The notes: generated by a model from the letters alone, not told the origin. A stretch of 25,486 nucleotides of DNA from Campylobacterota bacterium (GCA_013153675.1 JAADEA010000058.1:1-25486), one strand, 5' to 3'; shown: positions 17,644-24,998, numbered from the stretch's first letter. Made by a program: numbers and translations.

Positions 17644-18132
17644 TTATTTTGATTCTTCTTCAAGTTTTTTTCTTAAATTATCAAGCCCAACTGTAAAGTT
17701 TCTAATTGGAGCTTGCCATACATTAAGCAACATACCAAGCAACTCTTCACGACTTGGCAATTTAGCCATTGCCATAATTGTTGAAAGATCAGTTGCTTTT
17801 CCTTCAAGCGCTCCCGCTTTTATAACAAATTTATCCTTAAACTCAGTTGCAGCTTTATCAGCTGTCTTACAAGTTGAGATTTGATCTTCTCCCCAAACTA
17901 AAGCATTAGTACCAGTTAACTCTAACCCTTCAATTCCCGCCTCTTTTAGAGCAATCATAGCTAAAGTGTTTTTAACCACTTTAATATGTACGCTATTTTG
18001 GGCAGCAATCTTTCTTACACTCTCAAGCTCTTGGCAAGTCATACCTTTGTAGTCACAAACAACTACCGCATTTGACTCTTTTAGAGCTTCAGTGAGTTCA
18101 GATATAAATTGTGCTTTCTCACTTCTTGTCAT
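17644..18132 (-). CDS. rplJ: 50S ribosomal protein L10
   Basis: Base of the ribosomal stalk; binds 23S rRNA and L7/L12 dimers. 162 residues, with the conserved N-terminal VVVCDYKGMTCQELESVRK and VVKNTLAMIAL segments and a C-terminal helix for L7/L12. ATG start with a good AAAGGAG site. Preceded by a 115-nt structured leader that matches the position of the L10 leader autoregulatory RNA. Confidence 0.97.
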   Translation of the reverse strand: MTRSEKAQFISELTEALKESNAVVVCDYKGMTCQELESVRKIAAQNSVHIKVVKNTLAMIALKEAGIEGLELTGTNALVWGEDQISTCKTADKAATEFKDKFVIKAGALEGKATDLSTIMAMAKLPSREELLGMLLNVWQAPIRNFTVGLDNLRKKLEEESK

Positions 18133-18247
18133 TTAAATGCTCTCCTTTCAGACCTCAAACAGGGCGCCAACTTATAAAATTGGCGAAGGCATCTGCCTCA
18201 ATTTAAGCCACATAGGACCCCCGTTATCTTTGATCAAAGTTAAAAAC
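18133..18247 (-). ncRNA. probable L10 leader (rplJ autoregulatory mRNA element)
   Basis: The 115-nt spacer before rplJ has GC-rich paired elements unlike the other spacers. CGCCAA / TTGGCG forms a 6-bp stem with a 9-nt loop, and AGGCA / TGCCT forms a short stem. Upstream, a GGGGTCC-CTATGTGGC-like stretch resembles the L10-binding side of known leaders. In other bacteria L10 or the L10-L7/L12 complex binds this leader to repress rplJL. Assigned by position and pairing; a covariance search would confirm it. Confidence 0.6.
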
Positions 18248-18952
18248 CTATTTAAGCTCCATCAGCTCATTTGTATCAAGCTTGATAGATGGACTCATAG
18301 TAAGAGAAAGTGCTCCATTTTTAATATATCTACCCTTTGAACTTGCAGGTTTAGATTTATTAATCTTCTCAACAAAAGCTTTTAAATTCTCTTCTAATTT
18401 TTGAGTATCAAAGCTAACTTTTCCAATTCCAGCATGGATATTTCCCTTTTTATCCACTCTAAAGTTAACTTGTCCACTCTTAGCATTTTTAACAGCAGTT
18501 GCTACATCCATAGTAACAGTTCCAGTTTTTGGGTTTGGCATTAACCCTTTTGGTCCTAAAATTCTTGCAACTTTTCCAAGAGTACCCATCATATCTGGAG
18601 TAGCAATTACAATATCAAAATCAATTTTTCCTTGTTGAATTTGAGAAATAAGCTCATCATCTCCAATAATATCAGCACCTGCTGCTTTAGCCTCATCAGC
18701 CTTTGCACCTTTAGCAAAAACAGCAACCTTTACATCTTTCCCTGTTCCATGAGGAAGTACAACTGATCCTCTAATCATTTGATCTGCATGTCTTGGATCT
18801 ACATTTAAATTTAATGCAATCTCAACAGTCTCATCAAAGTTGGCAGATTTCAACTCTTTAATCTTCTCTACTGCCTCTTTAATTGAATATATTTTATTTT
18901 TATCAATCTTTTCTAATAATGCTTTTCTTCTTTTACTAATTCTTTTTGACAT
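18248..18952 (-). CDS. rplA: 50S ribosomal protein L1
   Basis: Binds 23S rRNA at the L1 stalk and aids release of deacylated tRNA from the E site. 234 residues, typical. Conserved segments: [33 protein letters not shown] in domain [27 protein letters not shown] in domain II, and a C-terminal [20 protein letters not shown] start with GGAGATAGGAAG upstream. In E. coli L1 represses the rplKA operon by binding its leader; no clear matching leader was identified here. Confidence 0.98.
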   Translation of the reverse strand: MSKRISKRRKALLEKIDKNKIYSIKEAVEKIKELKSANFDETVEIALNLNVDPRHADQMIRGSVVLPHGTGKDVKVAVFAKGAKADEAKAAGADIIGDDELISQIQQGKIDFDIVIATPDMMGTLGKVARILGPKGLMPNPKTGTVTMDVATAVKNAKSGQVNFRVDKKGNIHAGIGKVSFDTQKLEENLKAFVEKINKSKPASSKGRYIKNGALSLTMSPSIKLDTNELMELK

Positions 18953-19009
18953 CTTCCTATCTCCGCTTTAGATTTGCTCCCACTTTATTAACCTCAAGTG
19001 GTAAGAGGT

Positions 19010-19435
19010 TTAGTCGATTATCTCAACGCCCATGCTTCTGCATGAACCAGCAATAATTTTTGCTGCTTGATCCCTATCATCAGTATTTAAATCTTCAATT
19101 TTAATATCAACTATTTTATATAGCTGCTCTTTAGTAATCTTTCCAACTTTATTTAAAAGTGGATTATCACTTCCCTTTTGAATTCCTGCCTCTTTTTTAA
19201 TTAAATCAGTTGCAGGAGGCTGCTTAGTAACAAAAGTAAAGCTTCTATCACTATAAACAGTAATTTCAACTGGAATATTAAATCCCATCTTATCCTTCGT
19301 TTTTTCGTTAAAAGCTTTACAAAACTCCATAATATTAACTCCACGCTGACCAAGTGCCGGACCAACTGGAGGAGATGGATTGGCTTGACCAGCAGGAATC
19401 ATTAGCTTAAATTTATCAACAACCTTCTTTGCCAT
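19010..19435 (-). CDS. rplK: 50S ribosomal protein L11
   Basis: Binds the GTPase-associated centre of 23S rRNA and is needed for RelA-dependent stringent signalling in many bacteria. 141 residues with the N-terminal [30 protein letters not shown] signature and the C-terminal RNA-binding domain ending in [15 protein letters not shown] start with AAGGATAAGC upstream. It follows nusG by 21 nt in one operon. Confidence 0.98.
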   Translation of the reverse strand: MAKKVVDKFKLMIPAGQANPSPPVGPALGQRGVNIMEFCKAFNEKTKDKMGFNIPVEITVYSDRSFTFVTKQPPATDLIKKEAGIQKGSDNPLLNKVGKITKEQLYKIVDIKIEDLNTDDRDQAAKIIAGSCRSMGVEIID

Positions 19436-19456
19436 TGCTTATCCTTACTTTCAAAA

Positions 19457-19987
19457 TTAAATTATCTTCTCAACTTGCGTATATAAAATCTCAACAGGCG
19501 TATTTCTACCAAAAATAGAAACATTTAGTTTTAATTTACCATGATCTAAATCATACTCCTCAACAACACCTGTAAAATTTGCAAAAGGTCCCTCAATTAT
19601 TCTTACCATTTCACCTTTTTCAAAGTCTACTTTTGGTCTTGGAGGAGCTTTTTTCTCCAACTTCTCTAAAATCAGATTAATATCTGATTCACTTAGTGGA
19701 GATGGCTTTTTCTGCTCTCCAATAAATCTGGCAACTTTAGGCAATCTTTGGATCTTTAACCAAAGATCGTTATCCAAGTCAATTTTGGCAAAAACATACC
19801 CTGAATAAAGGGGTCTTTCAGTAATCTTTTTTTGCCCATTTTTGACTTCGATAACTTCCTCTGTTGGCACAACAACTCTTTCTATCTTATCTTCTAAGCC
19901 ATAATCTTTTGCCATCTGTTCGATTGCTCTTTTTACTGCCCTCTCACTGCCAGCATATGTCTGTATTGCATACCATTGGTGTGCCAT
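19457..19987 (-). CDS. nusG: transcription elongation and antitermination factor NusG
   Basis: Binds the RNA polymerase clamp to promote processive elongation and links polymerase to Rho or to ribosomal protein S10. 176 residues. The N-terminal NGN domain starts WYAIQTYAGSERAVKRAIEQ and contains the LYSGYVFAKIDL segment. The C-terminal KOW domain is GEMVRIIEGPFANFTGVV and following. The ribosome site (TAAGG) overlaps the secE stop, 8 nt upstream, so the two are probably translationally coupled. Confidence 0.98.
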   Translation of the reverse strand: MAHQWYAIQTYAGSERAVKRAIEQMAKDYGLEDKIERVVVPTEEVIEVKNGQKKITERPLYSGYVFAKIDLDNDLWLKIQRLPKVARFIGEQKKPSPLSESDINLILEKLEKKAPPRPKVDFEKGEMVRIIEGPFANFTGVVEEYDLDHGKLKLNVSIFGRNTPVEILYTQVEKII

Positions 19988-19995
19988 AATAAACC

Positions 19996-20175
19996 TTAAA
20001 GAATTTTTTGAATTATGCTTGACATTATTAAATCAATTAATGCCAAATAAGCAGAAACAGCCGCTACAACTATTACTACGGCAATGAAAGCTTGTCTAAC
20101 TTGCTCTTTTGTTGGAAAAATTACTTTTTCTAATTCGATTTTAGCTTCTTTTACAAACTTTATAAACTTTTCCAT
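19996..20175 (-). CDS. secE: preprotein translocase subunit SecE
   Basis: A 59-residue protein read directly from the spacer between nusG and tRNA-Trp: MEKFIKFVKEAKIELEKVIF, then PTKEQVRQAF, a single hydrophobic helix (about residues 30-51) and a short tail. This is the minimal one-membrane-segment SecE, which holds together the SecY clamp of the inner-membrane translocon. The amphipathic helix with an E-x-x-K-V-x-(F/W)-P-T-K pattern before the membrane span is the family hallmark. It starts 14 nt after tRNA-Trp and ends 8 nt before nusG, the standard neighbourhood. Confidence 0.95.
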   Translation of the reverse strand: MEKFIKFVKEAKIELEKVIFPTKEQVRQAFIAVVIVVAAVSAYLALIDLIMSSIIQKIL

Positions 20176-20189
20176 TTTACCCTTCTTTA

Positions 20190-20265
20190 TGGCAGGCCAA
20201 GAGGGACTCGAACCCCCGACACCTGGTTTTGGAGACCAGTGCTCTACCAGCTGAGCTATTGGCCT
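20190..20265 (-). tRNA. trnW: tRNA-Trp (anticodon CCA)
   Basis: A 76-nt cloverleaf. The acceptor stem AGGCCAA/TTGGCCT pairs fully, with discriminator G and an encoded CCA. The D arm has GCTCAGCTGGTAGAGC, the anticodon stem CTGGT/ACCAG holds loop CTCCAAA (anticodon CCA), and the T arm is GGGGG-TTCGAGT-CCCTC. It lies between rpmG and secE in the same operon, so it is probably cut from the mRNA. Confidence 0.97.
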
Positions 20266-20291
20266 ATTTAAAATAAAAGAAAGAGAGAAGC

Positions 20292-20444
20292 TTAAAGCTT
20301 CATCTCTCTATGAATTGTATGTTTTCTACACCATTTACAATATTTTCTTAATGCCAACTTATCAGGTGTATTTTTTTTGTTTTTGGTTGTATGATAATTT
20401 CTTCTTTTACACTCTTCACAACCAAGATGGATAATCTCTCTCAT
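20292..20444 (-). CDS. rpmG: 50S ribosomal protein L33
   Basis: A 50-residue protein read from the spacer between tuf and tRNA-Trp. It begins [20 protein letters not shown] and continues with [20 protein letters not shown]. Cysteines at 9, 12, 36 and 39 form the zinc-ribbon pairs of the zinc-containing (C+) L33 form. ATG start with GGAGATAAG upstream. tuf-rpmG-trnW-secE-nusG is a common bacterial arrangement. Confidence 0.96.
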   Translation of the reverse strand: MREIIHLGCEECKRRNYHTTKNKKNTPDKLALRKYCKWCRKHTIHREMKL

Positions 20445-20461
20445 CTTATCTCCAATTTAGT

Positions 20462-20478
20462 GGACGGCAAAGCCGACC
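20462..20478 (-). other. small hairpin between tuf and rpmG
   Basis: Three bases after the tuf stop, GGTCGGC can pair with GCCGTCC (one mismatch) around a TTT loop. It has no U-tract, so it is unlikely to be a terminator. It may protect the 3' end of tuf mRNA or moderate expression of the downstream genes relative to tuf. Confidence 0.35.
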
Positions 20479-20481
20479 TTA

Positions 20482-21690
20482 TTATTCAATAATCTTTGTA
20501 ACTACTCCAGCACCAACTGTTCTACCACCCTCACGGATAGCGAATCTTGTTCCCTCTTCAAGTGCAATTGGAGCAATCAACTCAACAGTTAATTTAACAT
20601 TATCTCCTGGCATAACCATCTCTACACCCTCTGGTAGAGTAACAGAACCAGTAACATCTGTTGTTCTTACATAAAATTGTGGTCTATAATTATTAAAGAA
20701 TGGAGTATGGCGTCCACCTTCCTCTTTAGTTAGAACATAAACTTCTGCTTCAAACTTAGTATGAGGAGTGATTGAACCTGGTTCACAAAGTACCATACCT
20801 CTTTGTACTTCATCTTTAGCAATACCTCTTAGAAGTACTCCAACATTATCTCCAGCTTGACCACAATCCATCTCTTTTCTAAACATCTCTACGCCAGTTA
20901 CAGTTGTTTTTCTTGTCTCTTTAATACCAACAATCTCAACCTCATCACCAACGCACACTTTACCTCTTTCAATCTTACCAGTTACAACAGTTCCTCTTCC
21001 TTGGATAGAGAAGATATCTTCAATTGGCATTAGGAATGGCTTATCAATTTCTCTTTCTGGCTCTGGAATATAAGTATCAACAGCATCCATTAGCTCAAGA
21101 ATTTTTTCACTCCATTCACCAAGTTGACCTTTTTTAGCTTCTTCAAGAGCTAAGAAAGCTGAACCTGCAATTACTGGTACTTCATCTCCTGGGAACTCAT
21201 ACTCATTTAGAAGCTCTCTAACTTCCATCTCTACAAGCTCTAACATCTCTTCTTTATCTTCTTCATCAAGTTGGTCAACTTTGTTTAAGAAAACAACAAT
21301 ATATGGAACTCCAACTTGTCTTGATAATAGAATATGCTCTCTTGTTTGAGCCATTGGACCATCTGTTGCAGCAATAACCAAGATAGCTCCGTCCATTTGA
21401 GCTGCACCAGTAATCATATTTTTTACATAGTCTGCGTGTCCTGGACAGTCAACGTGTGCATAGTGGCGCTTGTCAGTTTCATACTCAACGTGGCTTGTAG
21501 CAATTGTAATTCCTCTTTCTCTCTCTTCTGGCGCATTATCAATTTGGTCATAATCCATCATTTGAGCATTATTTTTTTGCGCCAATACTGCAGTAATAGC
21601 AGCTGTTAATGTAGTTTTACCATGGTCAACATGCCCGATAGTACCTATGTTTACATGGGGTTTGGTTCTCTCAAATTTCTCTTTAGCCAT
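20482..21690 (-). CDS. tuf: translation elongation factor Tu
   Basis: GTPase that delivers aminoacyl-tRNA to the ribosomal A site. 402 residues. GTPase motifs: GHVDHGKT at 19-26, ERERGITI in switch I, DCPGH at 81-85, NKVD at 136-139 and GSAF in the fifth motif. Domains II and III are complete, ending [18 protein letters not shown] start with TAGGAGAAG upstream and its own TATAAT promoter 35 bp before the start. It stands downstream of four tRNA genes, the same order as E. coli tufB. Confidence 0.98.
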   Translation of the reverse strand: MAKEKFERTKPHVNIGTIGHVDHGKTTLTAAITAVLAQKNNAQMMDYDQIDNAPEERERGITIATSHVEYETDKRHYAHVDCPGHADYVKNMITGAAQMDGAILVIAATDGPMAQTREHILLSRQVGVPYIVVFLNKVDQLDEEDKEEMLELVEMEVRELLNEYEFPGDEVPVIAGSAFLALEEAKKGQLGEWSEKILELMDAVDTYIPEPEREIDKPFLMPIEDIFSIQGRGTVVTGKIERGKVCVGDEVEIVGIKETRKTTVTGVEMFRKEMDCGQAGDNVGVLLRGIAKDEVQRGMVLCEPGSITPHTKFEAEVYVLTKEEGGRHTPFFNNYRPQFYVRTTDVTGSVTLPEGVEMVMPGDNVKLTVELIAPIALEEGTRFAIREGGRTVGAGVVTKIIE

Positions 21691-21724
21691 TTGCTTCTCC
21701 TACGATTTTTAAATTACGGCTGAT

Positions 21725-21730
21725 ATTATA
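21725..21730 (-). promoter_or_regulatory. -10 box for tuf
   Basis: TATAAT on the minus strand (TTTGATATAATATC), 35 bp before the tuf ATG. It would give a leader of about 25-30 nt and let tuf be transcribed separately from the upstream tRNAs as well as by readthrough. Confidence 0.6.
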
Positions 21731-21767
21731 TCAAACTTTGCTTAGACATTATGCCCATAGCATTGAT

Positions 21768-21803
21768 GGACAAGAGAGGAGCAGATGGGCTCTTCTCTTC
21801 TCC
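21768..21803. repeat. long inverted repeat between tRNA-Thr(GGU) and tuf
   Basis: GGACAAGAGAGGAGC pairs with GGCTCTTCTCTTCTCC: 13 of 15 positions are Watson-Crick around a short loop. On the plus strand one of the two remaining positions becomes a G-U pair; on the minus strand both are mismatches. No U-tract follows on either side. It may be a processing signal separating tRNA from tuf mRNA. Confidence 0.45.
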
Positions 21804-21816
21804 ACCAAATTCTACC

Positions 21817-21891
<75 letters not shown>

Positions 21892-21948
21892 ACCAAAATA
21901 TAAAATATGATCTTTTAAATTTTATCTTCAGTGTTTGCACAATAATAT

Positions 21949-22009
21949 TGGGAGTTTACAACTGATAGCAAATAGATAATTGTAGTTTCTATTTTTTAAT
22001 CAGCTCCCA
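21949..22009 (-). other. nested stem structure in the tRNA-Gly/tRNA-Thr spacer
   Basis: Within the 126-bp spacer, three pairs of complementary segments nest in order: TGGGAG with CTCCCA, CTGAT with ATCAG, and AAATAG with CTATTT, around a 13-nt loop. All 17 pairs are Watson-Crick. The other tRNA spacers here are 8 and 30 bp, so this long structured one is unusual. It could be a processing element or a stable spacer-derived small RNA. Predicted by eye only. Confidence 0.35.
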
Positions 22010-22017
22010 GTTTATTA

Positions 22018-22094
22018 TGGAGCGGGAAACGGGACTCGAACCCGCGACCCTCAGCTTGGAAGGCTGATGCTCTAGCCAACTGAGCTATTCCCGC
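22018..22094 (-). tRNA. trnG: tRNA-Gly (anticodon UCC)
   Basis: A 77-nt cloverleaf: acceptor GCGGGAA/TTCCCGC, discriminator T, encoded CCA. D arm GCTCAGTTGGCTAGAGC, anticodon stem TCAGC/GCTGA with loop CTTCCAA (TCC), T arm GCGGG-TTCGAGT-CCCGT. Third in the cluster, as glyT in E. coli. Confidence 0.97.
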
Positions 22095-22102
22095 ATCCAA
22101 AA

Positions 22103-22188
22103 TGGTGGTGAGAGGAGGATTCGAACCTCCGAAGGCAAAAGCCAGCAGATTTACAGTCTGCCCCCGTTGGCCGCTTGGGTATCTCACC
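22103..22188 (-). tRNA. trnY: tRNA-Tyr (anticodon GUA)
   Basis: An 86-nt class II tRNA with the long variable arm expected for bacterial tRNA-Tyr. Acceptor GGTGAGA/TCTCACC, discriminator A, encoded CCA. Anticodon stem GCAGA/TCTGC with loop CTGTAAA (GTA), T arm GGAGG-TTCGAAT-CCTCC. Second in the cluster. Confidence 0.97.
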
Positions 22189-22218
22189 ACTCTTTACTGG
22201 TCAAACACTGAATATAAA

Positions 22219-22295
22219 TGGAGCTGGTGAAGGGACTTGAACCCCCGACCTGCTGATTACAAATCAGCTGCTCTAGCCAGCTGAGCTACACCAGC
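22219..22295 (-). tRNA. trnT: tRNA-Thr (anticodon UGU)
   Basis: A 77-nt cloverleaf: acceptor GCTGGTG/CACCAGC, discriminator T, encoded CCA. D arm GCTCAGCTGGCTAGAGC, anticodon stem GCTGA/TCAGC with loop TTTGTAA (TGT), T arm GGGGG-TTCAAGT-CCCTT. First in the cluster, corresponding to E. coli thrU. Confidence 0.97.
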
Positions 22296-22321
22296 ATCCC
22301 CATCACTTAAGATGGACTGCA

Positions 22322-22327
22322 ATTATA
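22322..22327 (-). promoter_or_regulatory. -10 box of the tRNA cluster
   Basis: TATAAT on the minus strand 27 bp before the 5' end of tRNA-Thr(UGU), with T-rich sequence upstream. The short leader holds CCATC/GATGG, a possible small processing hairpin. The 235-bp divergent spacer (22296-22530) must also carry the plus-strand promoter; a TATGAT at 22483-22488 is a weak candidate. Otherwise the spacer is A/T tracts. Confidence 0.6.
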
Positions 22328-22530
22328 AAGATTTAAACCTTAAACTTTTATTAAATTAGAGTTATTTTGAAAAAATTTTTCTATTTTTACTAAGGACTCT
22401 TTTTGCTTATTTCAAAATTAAAAAAAATTTCTTAATAAAAAGCTCAACTTTTTTGAAATTTTTTTATTAATTCACATTTTCCTATGATATATTTATCTAT
22501 TATTTTAAGAAATCTAAAAAGGGTCTTTAG

Positions 22531-24249
22531 ATGAAAAAAATCCTCTTTGTGTCTATTTTAAGTGCCATTTTTATCTCTTCTCTTTTTTCAAAAGATAAAA
22601 TTCTTAAAGTATCTAATTGTGGAGTTGTAAGAGTAGCCTTTGCACAGGAAGTTATGAGGGATTTTGCCAATCTTTTTAAAATAAAAATTCTTACAAATAG
22701 AATTGGAGGAGATCTAAAAGTTATTGAAGATATTTTAAAAAATAGAGTAGATATTGCCATGGGCTGTCGTCCACTCTTTCCACAAGAGAGTAAAAAGCTC
22801 TCAGCCGTTCATATTGGATGGGGAGCATTAGCTTTTATTGTAAATAAAAATAATAAATTAACAAATATTTCATTAGAAGATGTTAAAAAGATTCTACTTG
22901 GGAAAATTACAAATTACAAAGAAATTGGTGGAGAAGACAAACCAATCCATTTATATCTAAGAGAGAGTAAAAAAAGTGGAGTTGGAGCAAGCCTAAGAGT
23001 AATTTTATTTAAAGATAAAAATAAAGAGCTAACAAAAAATGCAACTTTTCTAAAGAGCTCAGGGTATATTAGAGAAGCTATAAAAAAAGATCCCCTTGGC
23101 TTTGGAGTAGATGATGTAATGAGTTCAAAAAGAACTAAAGGAATAAAAATTTTAGCCTTAAATGGTGTATATCCCACTAAAAAAAGTATACAAGATGGTA
23201 AATATTTAGCTTTTAGACCCTATTATCTCTACTATAAACATCCATTAAAAAAGGAGGCAAAGCTATTTATAGAGTATATCTTATCTAAAAGAGGACAAAA
23301 GGTTATCTCAAATAGCGGAACAGCCTCTTTAGATGAAGATAGTGGAATGGGAATAATGTTAGACGAATTGGCACAAGATGAAAATATTGAAAGTGATAAT
23401 GAAATCATAGAAGATAAAAATTTAGATTTTAAAGGGAAAAAGCTTATAGTATATAATTGTGGCGTAATTAGAGTTGCATTTGCAAAAGCAATAAATAAAG
23501 CATTTGCTAATAGATATAATGTAAAAATTTTTACAAATAAAAAAGGTGGAGATATTAGCGTAATTAATGCACTCATTAATAATAAAGCAAATATCTCTTT
23601 GGGATGTAGGGCTCTTTTTAAAGATAAAAAAGAAAAAGATCTATGGTCTGTTCAAGTAGGATGGGGAGCTTTAGCTTTTATAGTAAATAGCAAAAATAAA
23701 CTATCTAATATATCAGTAGAAGATATTAAAAAAATTTTACTTGGAAAGATTACAAATTATAAAGAGCTTGGCGGAGAAGACAAACCAATTCATCTATATT
23801 TAAGAGAGAGTAAAAAAAGTGGAGTTGGAAGTAGCATTAGAGAGATACTTTTTGGAGATTTTAATAAAGAATTAACAAAAAATGCAACTTTTCTAAAAAG
23901 CTCAGGATATATTAGAGAAGCTATAAAAAAAGATCCCCTTGGCTTTGGAGTAGATGATGTTGTAAGCTCAAAGGGAGTTAAAGGGATAAAAATTTTAAAA
24001 GTTGATGGAATATTTCCTACAAAAGAGAATATTTTAGATCATAGCTATCCTCTTAGAAGACCATTTTATCTATACCTAAAAGATAAACCAAAAGGGGTAG
24101 TAAAAGTATATGTAGATTTTCTTCTAAGTGATGAGGGACAAGAGATTATATCAAAAAGCGGAACTGCAAATTTAGAAGAGGCAAGAGGAAAGGGAGATGA
24201 TTTAAATATAATATTTCAACGATTAAAATTAAGATTAAAGGAGAGATAA
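22531..24249 (+). CDS. secreted tandem-domain PstS-like substrate-binding protein
   Basis: A 572-residue protein with a signal peptide (MKKILFVSILSAIFISSLFS) followed by two homologous domains, about residues 25-266 and 305-547. An acidic linker (about 267-300) joins them. Each domain resembles the phosphate-binding-protein (PstS-like, PBP-like) fold: an N-terminal strand with NCGV-RVAF, a GGD turn, DI-GCR, WGALAFIVN, KKILLGKITNYKE, an anion-site-like stretch (YLRESKKSGVG) and DPLGFGVDDV near the second lobe. Single-domain relatives deliver phosphate or other oxyanions to ABC transporters; no pstCAB genes are seen here. Each domain has two cysteines at matching positions (30/79 and 310/359). 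ATG start with AAAGGG upstream. Ligand unknown; two linked binding lobes in one chain is unusual. Confidence 0.85.
   Translation: MKKILFVSILSAIFISSLFSKDKILKVSNCGVVRVAFAQEVMRDFANLFKIKILTNRIGGDLKVIEDILKNRVDIAMGCRPLFPQESKKLSAVHIGWGALAFIVNKNNKLTNISLEDVKKILLGKITNYKEIGGEDKPIHLYLRESKKSGVGASLRVILFKDKNKELTKNATFLKSSGYIREAIKKDPLGFGVDDVMSSKRTKGIKILALNGVYPTKKSIQDGKYLAFRPYYLYYKHPLKKEAKLFIEYILSKRGQKVISNSGTASLDEDSGMGIMLDELAQDENIESDNEIIEDKNLDFKGKKLIVYNCGVIRVAFAKAINKAFANRYNVKIFTNKKGGDISVINALINNKANISLGCRALFKDKKEKDLWSVQVGWGALAFIVNSKNKLSNISVEDIKKILLGKITNYKELGGEDKPIHLYLRESKKSGVGSSIREILFGDFNKELTKNATFLKSSGYIREAIKKDPLGFGVDDVVSSKGVKGIKILKVDGIFPTKENILDHSYPLRRPFYLYLKDKPKGVVKVYVDFLLSDEGQEIISKSGTANLEEARGKGDDLNIIFQRLKLRLKER
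22591..23328 (+). repeat. first copy of internal tandem duplication
   Basis: This copy encodes residues about 21-266 and aligns with the second copy at an offset of 840-843 nt. DNA identity is very uneven: 23065-23117 (53 nt) is identical to 23908-23960, while the N-terminal parts are clearly diverged. Patchy identity suggests later homogenisation of an older duplication. Confidence 0.75.
23431..24171 (+). repeat. second copy of internal tandem duplication
   Basis: This copy encodes residues about 301-547. It keeps the landmarks of the first copy: NCGVIRVAF, LGCRALF, VGWGALAFIVN, ILLGKITNYKELGG, YLRESKKSGVG and SGYIREAIKKDPLGFGVDDV. Several differences near the anion-site segment are synonymous, so protein sequence is conserved under selection or conversion. 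Confidence 0.75.
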
Positions 24250-24260
24250 AATAGAAAAGT

Positions 24261-24266
24261 TATAAT
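24261..24266 (+). promoter_or_regulatory. possible -10 box before the dioxygenase gene
   Basis: TATAAT in the 77-bp gap between the binding protein and the dioxygenase, 60 bp before the GTG start. It could give separate transcription, although the close spacing also allows an operon. No terminator is seen in the gap. Confidence 0.35.
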
Positions 24267-24310
24267 TACTAATAAATTTTTAATTGCTAATACTTTAACT
24301 TCTAAAATTT

Positions 24311-24326
24311 TGGCTAAGGAGAGCCA
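24311..24326 (+). promoter_or_regulatory. ribosome site presented in a hairpin loop
   Basis: TGGCT and AGCCA form a perfect 5-bp stem whose 6-nt loop is exactly AAGGAG. It abuts the GTG start at 24327. The ribosome site decides this start and could be affected by folding. The stem is short, so this may be incidental. Confidence 0.45.
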
Positions 24327-24980
24327 GTGGTTCAAATTAGTCAAGATATATATGCATTAGATGAGATATGGGAGCTTAATTTTAAAAAGCATCCTCTATC
24401 AAATGGATATGGGAAATATCCATTTTTAATATTTGATAATCTATTAGATATAAAAGAGCTTAAAGAAGCAATAAATTCCCTTAAAAGCTCTTCATATAAA
24501 GCAAGAATCAGTGGAAATAGAGTTGATGAGAATATAAGAAAAACTCTAATACATTCTCCCACACCACAAATTGAAACTATTTTTCAAAAAGCCTTCTTTA
24601 AAGTAAAAGAGGAAGCAGAAAAATTTTATGGAGTATCCTTTTTAAAAGGTAGCCAACTTCAAATACTTGAATATAAAGAGGGTGGATTTTATAAATGTCA
24701 TGCAGACAATGCAAATGAAATTATTAAAGATAAAAAATTAATAAATTACAAAATAGTAAATAATAGAGATCTTACCACACTATTATTTTTAAATAGTAAT
24801 TTTGAAGGAGGGGAGATAGAATTTTGTCATTTAAGATATAATAATGGGAAAAGAGTAATATATAAACCTAAAGGTGGAGATATGATTATATTTCCAAGCC
24901 ATGGTCTATTTGCTCATGAAGTAAAAAAAGTAAAAAAGAATAGCCGCTTTGCGGTAGTTAAGTGGTGGCAAGTTATATAA
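24327..24980 (+). CDS. 2-oxoglutarate/Fe(II)-dependent dioxygenase (prolyl-4-hydroxylase-like)
   Basis: A 217-residue cytoplasmic protein with no signal peptide. The C-terminal double-stranded beta-helix shows the full iron and co-substrate set: H125 and D127 (CHADN), H197 (FAHEV) and R207 (SRFAVVKW), with the family landmark LFLNSNFEGGEIEF between them and PKGGDMIIFPS before the last histidine. Members couple oxygen and 2-oxoglutarate to hydroxylation of protein or small-molecule substrates; the substrate cannot be read here. The need for oxygen fits a microaerobic lifestyle. The GTG start is chosen for the AAGGAG site 5 nt upstream. Follows the tandem binding protein by 77 bp and precedes the next gene by 18 bp. 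The N-terminal third is not recognised and may set substrate choice. Confidence 0.85.
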   Translation: MVQISQDIYALDEIWELNFKKHPLSNGYGKYPFLIFDNLLDIKELKEAINSLKSSSYKARISGNRVDENIRKTLIHSPTPQIETIFQKAFFKVKEEAEKFYGVSFLKGSQLQILEYKEGGFYKCHADNANEIIKDKKLINYKIVNNRDLTTLLFLNSNFEGGEIEFCHLRYNNGKRVIYKPKGGDMIIFPSHGLFAHEVKKVKKNSRFAVVKWWQVI

Positions 24981-24998
24981 ATTTTAAAAGAGTCATAA

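Noticed and set aside
21996..22190. Open frame through tRNA-Gly and tRNA-Tyr on the minus strand
   Set aside because: Its translation is the familiar false protein read from tRNA genes; both tRNAs fold well.
22370..22475. A/T-tract region as a replication origin or phage attachment site
   Set aside because: No DnaA-box cluster, no direct repeat of a tRNA 3' end, and no integrase nearby; it is probably promoter DNA.
22527..23576. Minus-strand open frames opposite the tandem binding protein
   Set aside because: Antisense shadows; they repeat because the plus-strand gene is duplicated.
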